Below, in pieces: positions 1 to 5,203 of a stretch of 5,203 nt of DNA (the stretch's first letter is position 1; every line of letters begins with the position of its first letter). The stretch spans positions 1 to 5,203 of the forward strand of contig JAIRXV010000289.1 of assembly GCA_031268115.1 (NCBI GenBank), read 5' to 3'. The DNA comes from Bifidobacteriaceae bacterium. Lineage in GTDB: Bacteria > Actinomycetota > Actinomycetes > Actinomycetales > WQXJ01. A program made the position numbers and the translations under genes. Under the pieces are notes generated by a model, which did not search any database, was not told the DNA's origin, and saw only the letters and a program-made list of their open reading frames with translations.

Positions 1-282
1 ATCGTCGATCGCGAGGCGACTGGTCAAGTCCTGCTCCCGGACGTTCCCGGCGCCGAGGATTTTGGCCTGTGGCTGGCCGTGCTGCGCGATGGGGCGGTGG
101 CGCGCGGGCTTGACGTGCCGCTGGCGGTCTACCGGGTGGGTCGCCCATCGCTGTCCGGCCACCGCGTGGCGGGGGCGCGCGCCGTGTGGCGCCTCATGCG
201 CCACGTCGAGGGGCTCGGTCCGCTGCGGGCGGCCACCAACCTCGCCGCGCAGGTCGCGGCCGCGTCGCGCCCACGGCGGTGA
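1..282 (+). CDS. Glycosyltransferase family 2, C-terminal part (TuaG-like)
   Basis: Partial gene: the reading frame is open at the left edge and ends with TGA at 280-282, leaving 93 residues. The visible part matches the end of a GT-A fold family 2 glycosyltransferase of the TuaG/cell-surface polysaccharide type. It has an AEDFGLWL segment (residues 18-25), the ED-x-x-x-W motif in which the Asp is the usual catalytic base, then LAVYRVGRPSLSGHR (residues 41-55) and a final helix with VWRLMRHVEGLGPL. That order (EDF-LWL, then YRV-x(3)-SLS, then W-x(3)-R-x-x-EGL) is typical of enzymes that add a sugar from a nucleotide donor to a surface polymer or lipid-linked glycan. The N-terminal nucleotide-binding half and the DxD motif lie outside the window, so donor and acceptor cannot be judged. 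No membrane segment is visible in this part. The next gene starts 11 bases downstream, so the two are probably co-transcribed, although a functional link is not evident. Confidence 0.8.
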   Translation: MVDREATGQVLLPDVPGAEDFGLWLAVLRDGAVARGLDVPLAVYRVGRPSLSGHRVAGARAVWRLMRHVEGLGPLRAATNLAAQVAAASRPRR

Positions 283-288
283 GGGGAG
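283..288 (+). promoter_or_regulatory. Ribosome binding site of the alkD-like gene
   Basis: GGGGAG lies five bases before ATG 294 and immediately after the glycosyltransferase stop codon. It decides the start: the same frame stays open back to 186, but earlier start codons would overlap the glycosyltransferase and lack a comparable Shine-Dalgarno sequence. Confidence 0.7.
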
Positions 289-293
289 ACACC

Positions 294-962
294 ATGGATC
301 TTGCGGAAGCGATCACCGCGTTGCGGGCCGCCGCCAACGTGGACGATGCCGGCCCCATGGCCGCGTATATGCGTCACGTCGCGCCGTTCTTGGGTGTGAA
401 GACTCCGGCCCGCCGAGCCGCGACCAGGGAATTCATCGCCGAGGTCCGCAAATCGGCCCTGCCGCCGGATGCGGTGCTCGCCGCGATGGACGCGTTGTTC
501 GCGTTGCCGGAACGGGAGTTCGCCTACCTGGGTGTGGACCTGCTCGGGGCGAGAATCGAGGGGTTCGGATGGGACGGCATCGTCCAGGGGGTTGTGCCCT
601 TCCTTGACCGAAACCCCTGGTGGGACACGGTAGACGCGCTTCAGGGGCCGGTGGGCCGGTGGGTGCGTGGGCGGCGCGAGTACCTGCGGCCGCTGGTCGA
701 ACATTTGCTGGCCGGCACGATGTGGCGCCGTCGCGTGGCGATCACCATGCAACTGGGTTGGCGCGAGGCGACGGACCAAGCGCTCCTGACCCAGGCTATC
801 CGCGCGAACCTCGCGGACGAGGAGTTCTTCATCCGCAAAGCGATCGGATGGGCGCTGCGCGATTACGCCCGGACGGACCCGGACTGGGTGCGCGAGTTCC
901 TCGACGCCGAGGGGATCGAGGGTCTGGCCAGGCGTGAGGCCGCGAAACACCTGACGATCTGA
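294..962 (+). CDS. AlkD-like DNA alkylation repair protein (DNA glycosylase)
   Basis: A 222-residue cytoplasmic protein of the DNA alkylation repair (AlkD, HEAT-like repeat) family, close to the roughly 235 residues of Bacillus cereus AlkD. Family members excise positively charged N3- and N7-alkylated purines from DNA, starting base excision repair without flipping the base. Key positions are all present. WWDTVD (109-114) gives Trp110 and Asp114, corresponding to AlkD Trp109 and the catalytic Asp113. MWRRRVAI (143-150) gives a basic residue near AlkD Arg148. FFIRKAIGWALRDYART (178-194) is the hallmark C-terminal segment, with Trp186 matching AlkD Trp187. The rest is helical with HEAT-like spacing and no signal peptide or membrane segment. 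ATG 294 follows a GGGGAG site, and the gene follows the glycosyltransferase by 11 bases. No dedicated promoter is obvious, so it may be read from upstream. Family assignment is secure; the exact lesion spectrum is inferred from relatives. Confidence 0.9.
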   Translation: MDLAEAITALRAAANVDDAGPMAAYMRHVAPFLGVKTPARRAATREFIAEVRKSALPPDAVLAAMDALFALPEREFAYLGVDLLGARIEGFGWDGIVQGVVPFLDRNPWWDTVDALQGPVGRWVRGRREYLRPLVEHLLAGTMWRRRVAITMQLGWREATDQALLTQAIRANLADEEFFIRKAIGWALRDYARTDPDWVREFLDAEGIEGLARREAAKHLTI

Positions 963-982
963 GCGGGCGCGTGGCCCGAACC

Positions 983-1019
983 GGTCACACTCCTCCCTGC
1001 CGGCGGCACCTGAGGGAAC
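983..1019. repeat. 37-bp direct repeat, copy 1
   Basis: This begins GGTCACACTCCTCCCTG and ends CACCTGAGGGAAC. It matches copy 2 at 1053-1089 in 36 of 37 positions; the only difference is G1002 versus C1072. A small imperfect hairpin can form: TCCC and TGCC on the left against GGCA and GGGA on the right, with an unpaired CCTGA. The single mismatch falls in the 3-base loop, so the fold is kept in both copies. It lies 20 bases after the alkD-like stop codon. It may be a dispersed repeat, a regulatory site or a CRISPR-like repeat. Confidence 0.85.
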
Positions 1020-1052
1020 TATGTGCCGGCATTCGTTTCGGGTGTGGACCTG

Positions 1053-1089
1053 GGTCACACTCCTCCCTGCCCGCGGCACCTGAGGGAAC
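1053..1089. repeat. 37-bp direct repeat, copy 2
   Basis: The second copy of the repeat, in the same orientation and exactly 70 bases after the first, leaves 33 bases of unrelated sequence between them (1020-1052). It ends 28 bases before the GGAAT box of the downstream promoter, so it could also act as an upstream regulatory site for the RCC1 gene. No third copy is present, and the second RCC1 gene has no such repeats upstream. Confidence 0.85.
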
Positions 1090-1114
1090 CCCCGAGGATA
1101 TTGCGCTGGTGGGC

Positions 1115-1143
1115 GTGGGAATAGTTCGGGCCGGTCTTGAGTT
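1115..1143 (+). promoter_or_regulatory. ECF-sigma (SigR/SigH-type) promoter of the first RCC1 gene
   Basis: GTGGGAATAG at 1115-1124 supplies a GGAAT -35 element (1118-1122), followed after exactly 18 bases by GTT (1141-1143) as the -10. This is the known consensus of actinobacterial SigR/SigH-type promoters (GGAAT-N18/19-GTT), which respond to thiol-oxidative and heat stress. The second RCC1 gene has the same two boxes with the same spacing at 4351-4379, although the 16 bases between GTGGGAATAG and GTTA differ almost completely. Transcription would start around 1150, giving a leader of roughly 40 bases. The match is seen in the sequence; the sigma factor assignment is inferred. Confidence 0.65.
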
Positions 1144-1164
1144 ATGCCGAGAGCAAGCAAGACC

Positions 1165-1189
1165 TGACGATCGAAACCCCGAAGGAGCA
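1165..1189 (+). promoter_or_regulatory. Conserved leader with ribosome binding site, first RCC1 gene
   Basis: This 25-base block contains TCGAAACCCCGAAGGAGCA, with GAAGGAG (1181-1187) five bases before ATG 1193. It matches the leader of the second RCC1 gene (4401-4425) at 23 of 25 positions. The strong Shine-Dalgarno sequence fixes the start at 1193 rather than at in-frame upstream codons. Confidence 0.75.
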
Positions 1190-1192
1190 CAC

Positions 1193-4100
1193 ATGAGTTT
1201 CAAATCCCTTGCCGCTGTGCTGGGTGCGGTGGCGGTGGCCGTCACCAGCGTGCTGGCCCCTGTCCAAGCGTCCGCGGACGATGGCGTTCCCCCCGACTCC
1301 TGGACCCGTGTCGCGGTCGGTGGGTCGCACATGGTGGCCATCGATCCCAATGGGCAGGTGTGGGCCTGGGGCGATAACCAATACGGCCAGCTTGGCGACG
1401 GATTGGCGACGCCCATCCGATCGAGCGAGCCGGTCCATGTGGAGGGCATCGATCACGCGGTTGCCGTGGCCGCGCGCGACCAGTTTTCGGTTGCGGTCAC
1501 CCAGTCGGGCCAGGTTTGGGCGTGGGGTTCGAACACGTACGGCCAGGTGGGCTCCGTGACCGATGACGCCACGCCGAAGATCGAGGAAAGGCCGGTCTTG
1601 GTGGCTGGAGTGCCCGAGTCGGTGGCGGTGGCCGCCGGTTCCGGGTTCGTGGTGGCGGTAACCCGGACGGGCGAGGTGTGGACTTGGGGAGGCAGCTCCA
1701 AGGGTCAGCTCTGGCCGGCCCCGAACGGAGGTTCCACGGTGCCTGTTCAGTTGCCGCTGGACGCTCAGGCCAAGTCGGTCGGGGTTGGCTATCGAGACAC
1801 AACGGTCTTGGACACGACTGGCACTGTGTGGAAGTGGCACTTTGGGACATCGACTGTGGCGGGAGCTTTTGAATCCATCGAATCTCTGCCCGAGATCGCC
1901 CAGATTTCCAGGGGGCGCTCGCACGCCCTCATGGTGTCCACTGAGGGCGCTGTGTTCGCATTCGGCGACAATTCGGGCGGTCAGCTCGGGGTCGAGGACC
2001 TGTTCGACTCCGCAGATCCGGTGGAAGTGCCCGGGCTGCCTTCTATGGTGGGTGTTTCGGCCGGCGATTCCTATTCTCTGGCTCTGACCGCCGACGGGAA
2101 GGTGTGGGGCTGGGGTCTGAACGAGGACGGGCAAACGGGCGATGGCAGCTTCGGTTTCAACATCGCTCCGAGCCCGACGATTGGTCTCAGCGGAATCGTC
2201 GCCGTGGCCGCCGGAAGCGGTACTTCTGTCGCGGTCGATTCGGAGGGTTTGCTGTACACCTGGGGTTCCAACTACTTGGGCAAACTTGGCGACGGACGCG
2301 GTGCAACGATCACTTCCCCGAGGCGTGTTCTTGGTGTCTCGAATATTAAGGCGATTGCTGGCGGGGATACGCTGTCTATTGCCCTGACCGAGAACGGTGA
2401 TGTCTATACCTGGGGCGGTAACTCGATGGGGGCCTATGGTGCCGTGCCTGATGCGCGTTCCACCGTTCCCGCGTTGGTCGATCTGCCCGAGGCCATCGAT
2501 TCTGTCGCGGTGGGCCAGGCCCATGTCGTTGCCCTTGGTTCTTCCGGGTCCGTCTACACGTGGGGTCAGAATAACGTTGGGCAGTTGGGCCAGGGAGTGA
2601 TAGGCGGTAAACGGACGCCCGCAAAGGTCACGATCCCGGATGCGGAAAACGACTCGGTGGTTCGTGTGGTCGCGGGCAATTCGGTTTCGGCAGTTGTGAC
2701 TGAATCGGGCAAGGTCTATTCCTGGGGTAAGAATGACTATGGTGACCTGGGTACTGACAAGAAAGGGTCTGTCGGCGTACCGACTCTCGTGCAGAATCTG
2801 CCCGCGAACGATCCGATCGTGGACCTTGCCATGACGAACAGCCATTCGTTGGCGTTGACCGTGTCGAACAAGGTCTATGTGTGGGGGACTGGGACGGCCG
2901 CGAGGCTCGGAGGGCAAGGTTCTGGGAACACGTTTTATCCACCGACTCAAGTTTCGGGTCTGCCGGACGATGTCGTGGGCGTTGCCGCTGGTGGGTCAGG
3001 CGCTTTCGTGCTGACCGAGAGTGGGGACGTGTACGCGTGGGGAGTGGGGAGTGATTCGTCTCTCGGTGCTGGCCCGACCAGCGTTGTGCCTTTGCCGATC
3101 AAGCTGGACGTGCCGGAGGAGATCGCCGATGTCGCGCCCGGGGGCCAGCAGTCGCTTGCGTTGGCCACCTCGGGCACCGTGTATGGTGCCGGGGCGAACC
3201 AAGGCGGCGGCCTGGGGATCCCGGGACTCACCCGGTATGAGACGTTCACCCAGGTGCCTGGGATCGCGGACGTCGAGATGCTGGCCCACCAGAGTTTCAC
3301 CACGCTGGCCCTGACCGGGTCGGGCGAGCTGTTTGCTTGGGGTGACACCCAGTCCTGCCAGACCGGCTACCTGCCCCCGTACATGGTTCCGACCCAAAGC
3401 CCCGCCTTCTTCAGGGTGGCCGGTGACCCGGAGCTTCCTGAGGAACCCGTGCCAGGGGAGGATACGGTTCCCGATGCCCCGGGTTCGGAGGGTTCGATGG
3501 ACGATGGCGGCCCCGAGGTTCCGCCGGTATCGCATCCTCCTGCTGGGGGTGGGTCCCCGACCACCGCCCCGACTGCGCCGGGGCAAAGTCCGGCCGCGCC
3601 GATCCCGCCGGCCACGCCGGCCGCACCCGCCGCGCCAGCCGCGCCGGCTGTTCCGGGTTCTCCGGGTCGCGGAACGGCGGTGCCGAGGTTGTCGGCATCG
3701 TTCATCACGGTCATCGCTCGGGCGGGTTCCACGGTGAAGATTCCCCTGGCCGCCTATGTGACGGCCGGTTCCCCGGCGGCTTCCCTGACCGGCAAGGTGG
3801 CCGTTGCCTGGAAGGCGTCCGCCCCGAAGGTGGCGACGTTGGCCAAGAGCAAGAAGACCGGAAGTTTCCGAGTGAAGGCCGGTTCGACACCGCGACTGTC
3901 GATCCGCACGGCCAAGGTGGGAGTCAGCAAGATCACGCTGAAAGCTCCGGGTGCGAAGAGCTATGTGATCACGGTCAGGGCGGTCGCGAAGGACAAGATG
4001 AAGAAGGTCGCCAAGGTCCGGATTGAGGTTCGCGGTTCGGGCATAACACGTGTGGCGCCCGGATCAAGCGTGCGCTTGAAGGCTTGGGTGTCACCGACTG

Positions 4101-4267
4101 GTGCTGTGCGGTCCAAGGCGGTCTGGAAGTCTTCCGATTCGAGCATCGCCACGGTGGACAAGGTCGGCACAGTGACCGCGGTAGGTGAAGGCAAAGCGGT
4201 GATCACCGCCATCGTCCAGGGTAAAACCGCCCGCAAGACCGTGACGGTCACGCCCTCCCAGGGGTGA
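1193..4267 (+). CDS. Secreted RCC1-repeat beta-propeller protein with C-terminal Ig-like (BIG2) domains
   Basis: 1024 residues. Residues 1-28 form a Sec signal peptide: Lys4, a hydrophobic stretch at 6-24, and the cleavage motif ASA before Asp29. Residues about 37-744 hold 14 RCC1-type repeats of about 50 residues. Each has a VAVG...VAL strand, then VWAWGxNxxGQLG; cores begin near 57, 108, 162, 212, 254, 304, 354, 404, 454, 508, 561, 613, 663 and 713. Fourteen repeats would make two seven-bladed propellers. A linker follows: acidic (745-775), then Pro/Ala-rich (776-830). The tail holds two Ig-like domains: a divergent one (about 833-930, WKASAPKVATL) and a clear BIG2 domain (about 946-1022, VWKSSDSSIATVD and GTVTAVGEGKAVITA). 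There is no LPXTG motif, C-terminal membrane helix or catalytic motif. Eukaryotic RCC1 is a Ran exchange factor, but export argues against that role here. The closest known analogue in principle is Streptomyces BLIP-II, an exported seven-bladed RCC1-fold propeller that binds proteins. A ligand-binding envelope protein is likely; the ligand is unknown. It has its own SigR-type promoter and is followed by a hairpin and a paralogue. Confidence 0.9.
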   Translation: MSFKSLAAVLGAVAVAVTSVLAPVQASADDGVPPDSWTRVAVGGSHMVAIDPNGQVWAWGDNQYGQLGDGLATPIRSSEPVHVEGIDHAVAVAARDQFSVAVTQSGQVWAWGSNTYGQVGSVTDDATPKIEERPVLVAGVPESVAVAAGSGFVVAVTRTGEVWTWGGSSKGQLWPAPNGGSTVPVQLPLDAQAKSVGVGYRDTTVLDTTGTVWKWHFGTSTVAGAFESIESLPEIAQISRGRSHALMVSTEGAVFAFGDNSGGQLGVEDLFDSADPVEVPGLPSMVGVSAGDSYSLALTADGKVWGWGLNEDGQTGDGSFGFNIAPSPTIGLSGIVAVAAGSGTSVAVDSEGLLYTWGSNYLGKLGDGRGATITSPRRVLGVSNIKAIAGGDTLSIALTENGDVYTWGGNSMGAYGAVPDARSTVPALVDLPEAIDSVAVGQAHVVALGSSGSVYTWGQNNVGQLGQGVIGGKRTPAKVTIPDAENDSVVRVVAGNSVSAVVTESGKVYSWGKNDYGDLGTDKKGSVGVPTLVQNLPANDPIVDLAMTNSHSLALTVSNKVYVWGTGTAARLGGQGSGNTFYPPTQVSGLPDDVVGVAAGGSGAFVLTESGDVYAWGVGSDSSLGAGPTSVVPLPIKLDVPEEIADVAPGGQQSLALATSGTVYGAGANQGGGLGIPGLTRYETFTQVPGIADVEMLAHQSFTTLALTGSGELFAWGDTQSCQTGYLPPYMVPTQSPAFFRVAGDPELPEEPVPGEDTVPDAPGSEGSMDDGGPEVPPVSHPPAGGGSPTTAPTAPGQSPAAPIPPATPAAPAAPAAPAVPGSPGRGTAVPRLSASFITVIARAGSTVKIPLAAYVTAGSPAASLTGKVAVAWKASAPKVATLAKSKKTGSFRVKAGSTPRLSIRTAKVGVSKITLKAPGAKSYVITVRAVAKDKMKKVAKVRIEVRGSGITRVAPGSSVRLKAWVSPTGAVRSKAVWKSSDSSIATVDKVGTVTAVGEGKAVITAIVQGKTARKTVTVTPSQG
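1301..3424 (+). repeat. Array of 14 RCC1-type repeats within the first RCC1 gene
   Basis: The array covers residues about 37-744. Core-to-core spacing in residues is 51, 54, 50, 42, 50, 50, 50, 50, 54, 53, 52, 50 and 50. Repeat 4 (WKWHFGTSTVAG) is short and lacks both the GxN turn and the GQLG end. Repeat 13 has VYGAGANQGGGLG with the tryptophan lost. Repeat 14 (LFAWGDTQSCQTG) carries the only cysteine of the mature protein (Cys722). The others keep the WG core. Codon use in roughly 2040-2960 looks richer in T-ending codons than the 5' end, but I have not measured it. Confidence 0.85.
3425..3682 (+). other. Acidic and Pro/Ala-rich linker in the first RCC1 protein
   Basis: These bases encode residues 745-830. 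The first part (745-775) has about eleven Asp/Glu and no Lys/Arg. The second part is dominated by Pro, Ala, Gly and Thr, including APAAPAAPAVPGSPG (811-825). This low-complexity segment is probably an extended spacer between the propeller and the Ig-like tail, as in many wall-associated proteins. At the DNA level, 3589-3660 is a GCC/GCG-rich imperfect repeat that could slip in replication. Confidence 0.75.
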
Positions 4268-4289
4268 TGCCAGACCTCGTGCGAGCAGT

Positions 4290-4324
4290 CGAATGGCCGG
4301 TGGGTTCGCCCCACCGGCCATTCG
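4290..4324 (+). terminator. Strong hairpin after the first RCC1 gene, probable terminator
   Basis: A perfect 15-bp stem pairs 4290-4304 (CGAATGGCCGGTGGG) with 4310-4324 around the loop TTCGC, 22 bases after the stop codon. There is no run of T after it, which is common for actinobacterial terminators. Its place between a stop codon and a new promoter supports a terminator that separates the two RCC1 genes into different transcripts. Confidence 0.75.
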
Positions 4325-4350
4325 CGTCTAACTCACGGGCGGTGGGGCTT

Positions 4351-4379
4351 GTGGGAATAGAACCCCGACCCCAGTGGTT
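4351..4379 (+). promoter_or_regulatory. ECF-sigma (SigR/SigH-type) promoter of the second RCC1 gene
   Basis: GTGGGAATAG (4351-4360) contains GGAAT at 4354-4358, and GTT follows at 4377-4379 after exactly 18 bases. The boxes and spacing match the promoter at 1115-1143, while the sequence between the boxes does not, which argues for selection on the boxes themselves. It lies 69 bases before its ATG, against 68 in the first copy; the extra base is in the ribosome-binding-site-to-ATG spacer. Confidence 0.65.
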
Positions 4380-4400
4380 ACTCCGGTGGACAGTTTTCCT

Positions 4401-4425
4401 TGACGTTCGAAACCCTGAAGGAGCA
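4401..4425 (+). promoter_or_regulatory. Conserved leader with ribosome binding site, second RCC1 gene
   Basis: This is the counterpart of 1165-1189, with two differences in 25 bases. GAAGGAG at 4417-4423 lies six bases before ATG 4430 and fixes the start of the second paralogue. Confidence 0.75.
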
Positions 4426-4429
4426 GAAA

Positions 4430-5203
4430 ATGAGTTTGAAATCCCTTGCCGCTGTGCTGGGTGCGGTGGCCGTGGCCGCCACTGGCGTGTTGGCCCCGGT
4501 CCAGGCGTCCGCGGACGATGGCGTTCCCCCCGACCCGTGGACCCGCGTCGCGGTCGGTATGTACCACACGGTGGCGATCGATCCCGATGGCCAGGTGTGG
4601 GCTTGGGGCTACAACGGATATGGCCAACTCGGCGACGGATCGCAAACCCAGTCGACCGATCCGGTGCGCGTGGAGGGTGTCGGGAATGCGGTTGCCGTGG
4701 CCGCGTATGACCAGTTTTCGGTTGCGGTCACGGGTTCGGGGCAGGTTTGGGCGTGGGGTTTGAACCATCAGGGTCAGGTGGGCCCCGTGACCGATGATGC
4801 CACGCCACTGATCGAGGAAAGGCCGGTCTTGGTGTCCGGGGTGCCCGAATCGGTTGCGGTGGCCACCGGTTACGGGTTTGTGGTCGCGTTGACCCGGACG
4901 GGCGACCTGTGGACTTGGGGTGGCTCGGACAAGAGCCAGATTGGGCCGGCCCCCAATGGGGGCTCTAGAGTGCCTGTCCAGTTGCCGTTCGCCGCTCAGG
5001 CCAAGTCGGTCGCGGTTGGCGATCAGGGCACAATGGTCTTGGACGCGGACGGCACGGCGTGGAAGTGGCAGCGTGGGACCTCGCAAGTGGCGGGGGCCTT
5101 TGAACCCATCGAATCCCTCCCCGAGATCGCACAGATTGCCATGGGAGCCGGGTACGGACTATTGGTCTCCACGGGGGGCACAGTGTTCGCATTCGGCGAC
5201 AAC
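4430..5203 (+). CDS. Second secreted RCC1-repeat protein, tandem paralogue, 3' truncated by the window
   Basis: The frame is open for 258 codons to the right edge. It begins MSLKSLAAVLGAVAVAATG and has the same signal peptide with ASA/DD cleavage after residue 28. Five RCC1-type repeats are visible, with cores VWAWGYNGYGQLG, VWAWGLNHQGQVG, LWTWGGSDKSQIG, AWKWQRGTSQVAG and VFAFGDN. By my count about 76% of residues match the first gene. The only length change is a two-residue deletion in the loop after GQLGDG of the first repeat. The degenerate fourth repeat is shared, so it predates the duplication. Substitutions cluster right after the VAVG strand (for example GSHM to MYHT), between WG and GQ (DNQ to YNG, SNTY to LNHQ), and after GDG. 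The gene has its own promoter and ribosome binding site. Whether it keeps all 14 repeats and the Ig-like tail cannot be seen. A ligand-binding exported protein with altered specificity is inferred. Confidence 0.88.
   Translation, partial: MSLKSLAAVLGAVAVAATGVLAPVQASADDGVPPDPWTRVAVGMYHTVAIDPDGQVWAWGYNGYGQLGDGSQTQSTDPVRVEGVGNAVAVAAYDQFSVAVTGSGQVWAWGLNHQGQVGPVTDDATPLIEERPVLVSGVPESVAVATGYGFVVALTRTGDLWTWGGSDKSQIGPAPNGGSRVPVQLPFAAQAKSVAVGDQGTMVLDADGTAWKWQRGTSQVAGAFEPIESLPEIAQIAMGAGYGLLVSTGGTVFAFGDN

Noticed and set aside
62..607. Plus-strand frame across the glycosyltransferase and alkD-like genes
   Set aside because: It is out of frame with both recognisable proteins and gives an Arg/Gly/Cys-rich product typical of a shadow frame.
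964..978. CGGGC/GCCCG hairpin directly after the alkD-like stop as a terminator
   Set aside because: The stem is only 5 bp with no T-run. It is too weak to call in DNA this GC-rich.
983..1089. Calling a CRISPR array outright
   Set aside because: There are only two repeat units, one spacer, no cas genes and no leader that can be recognised, so it is kept as a direct repeat with the possibility noted.
129..1190. Minus-strand open frame of 353 codons opposite the glycosyltransferase and alkD-like genes
   Set aside because: It runs through two recognisable plus-strand genes and the intergenic repeats, has unlikely composition, and matches no family I know.
971..1192. Longer N-terminus of the first RCC1 protein from an in-frame GTG at 971
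   Set aside because: It would be translated through the 37-bp repeats and the promoter, has no ribosome binding site, and would bury the signal peptide. ATG 1193 has GAAGGAG and the same start in the paralogue.
1142..2950. Long open frame on the minus strand (602 codons) opposite the first RCC1 gene
   Set aside because: High-GC coding DNA leaves the antisense frame open. The translation is rich in Arg, His and Pro with no recognisable domain, while the plus strand encodes a clear signal peptide and RCC1 repeats.
1193..4267. Ran-type guanine nucleotide exchange factor, as the RCC1 name suggests
   Set aside because: The protein has a clear export signal and Ig-like wall-type domains, and bacteria lack Ran. 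Only the propeller fold is shared.

Overview
The window is high-GC DNA whose coding regions favour G or C at third codon positions. Its gene types (secreted RCC1-type propeller proteins, an AlkD-like glycosylase, ECF-type promoters of GGAAT-N18-GTT form) fit an actinobacterium. I cannot name the genus from the sequence. All genes read rightward.

Layout. Bases 1-282 hold the C-terminal 93 codons of a family 2 glycosyltransferase. After 11 bases comes a complete AlkD-like DNA alkylation repair gene (294-962), probably co-transcribed with it. Bases 963-1192 have no gene. They contain two copies of a 37-bp direct repeat 70 bp apart, then an ECF-sigma-type promoter and a strong ribosome binding site. 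Bases 1193-4267 encode a 1024-residue secreted protein: signal peptide, 14 RCC1-type repeats (enough for two seven-bladed propellers), an acidic then Pro/Ala-rich linker, and two very basic bacterial Ig-like (BIG2) domains. A 15-bp-stem hairpin at 4290-4324 separates it from a second, tandem paralogue (4430 to the window end, truncated). That paralogue has its own copy of the promoter, leader, signal peptide and first five repeats.

Most interesting points. (1) The two RCC1 genes carry the same promoter, GTGGGAATAG then GTTA, with exactly 18 bases between GGAAT and GTT, while the sequence between the boxes has diverged. This matches the known SigR/SigH stress-response class. (2) By eye the paralogues are about three-quarters identical in protein over the shared 258-260 residues. 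The differences recur at the same few loop positions in each blade, as expected if one face of the propeller has been diversified as a binding surface. (3) The 37/33/37-bp repeat geometry upstream resembles a minimal CRISPR unit but could equally be a dispersed or regulatory repeat. The picture I infer is a stress-inducible locus of duplicated, exported propeller proteins attached non-covalently to the envelope, with unknown ligands.
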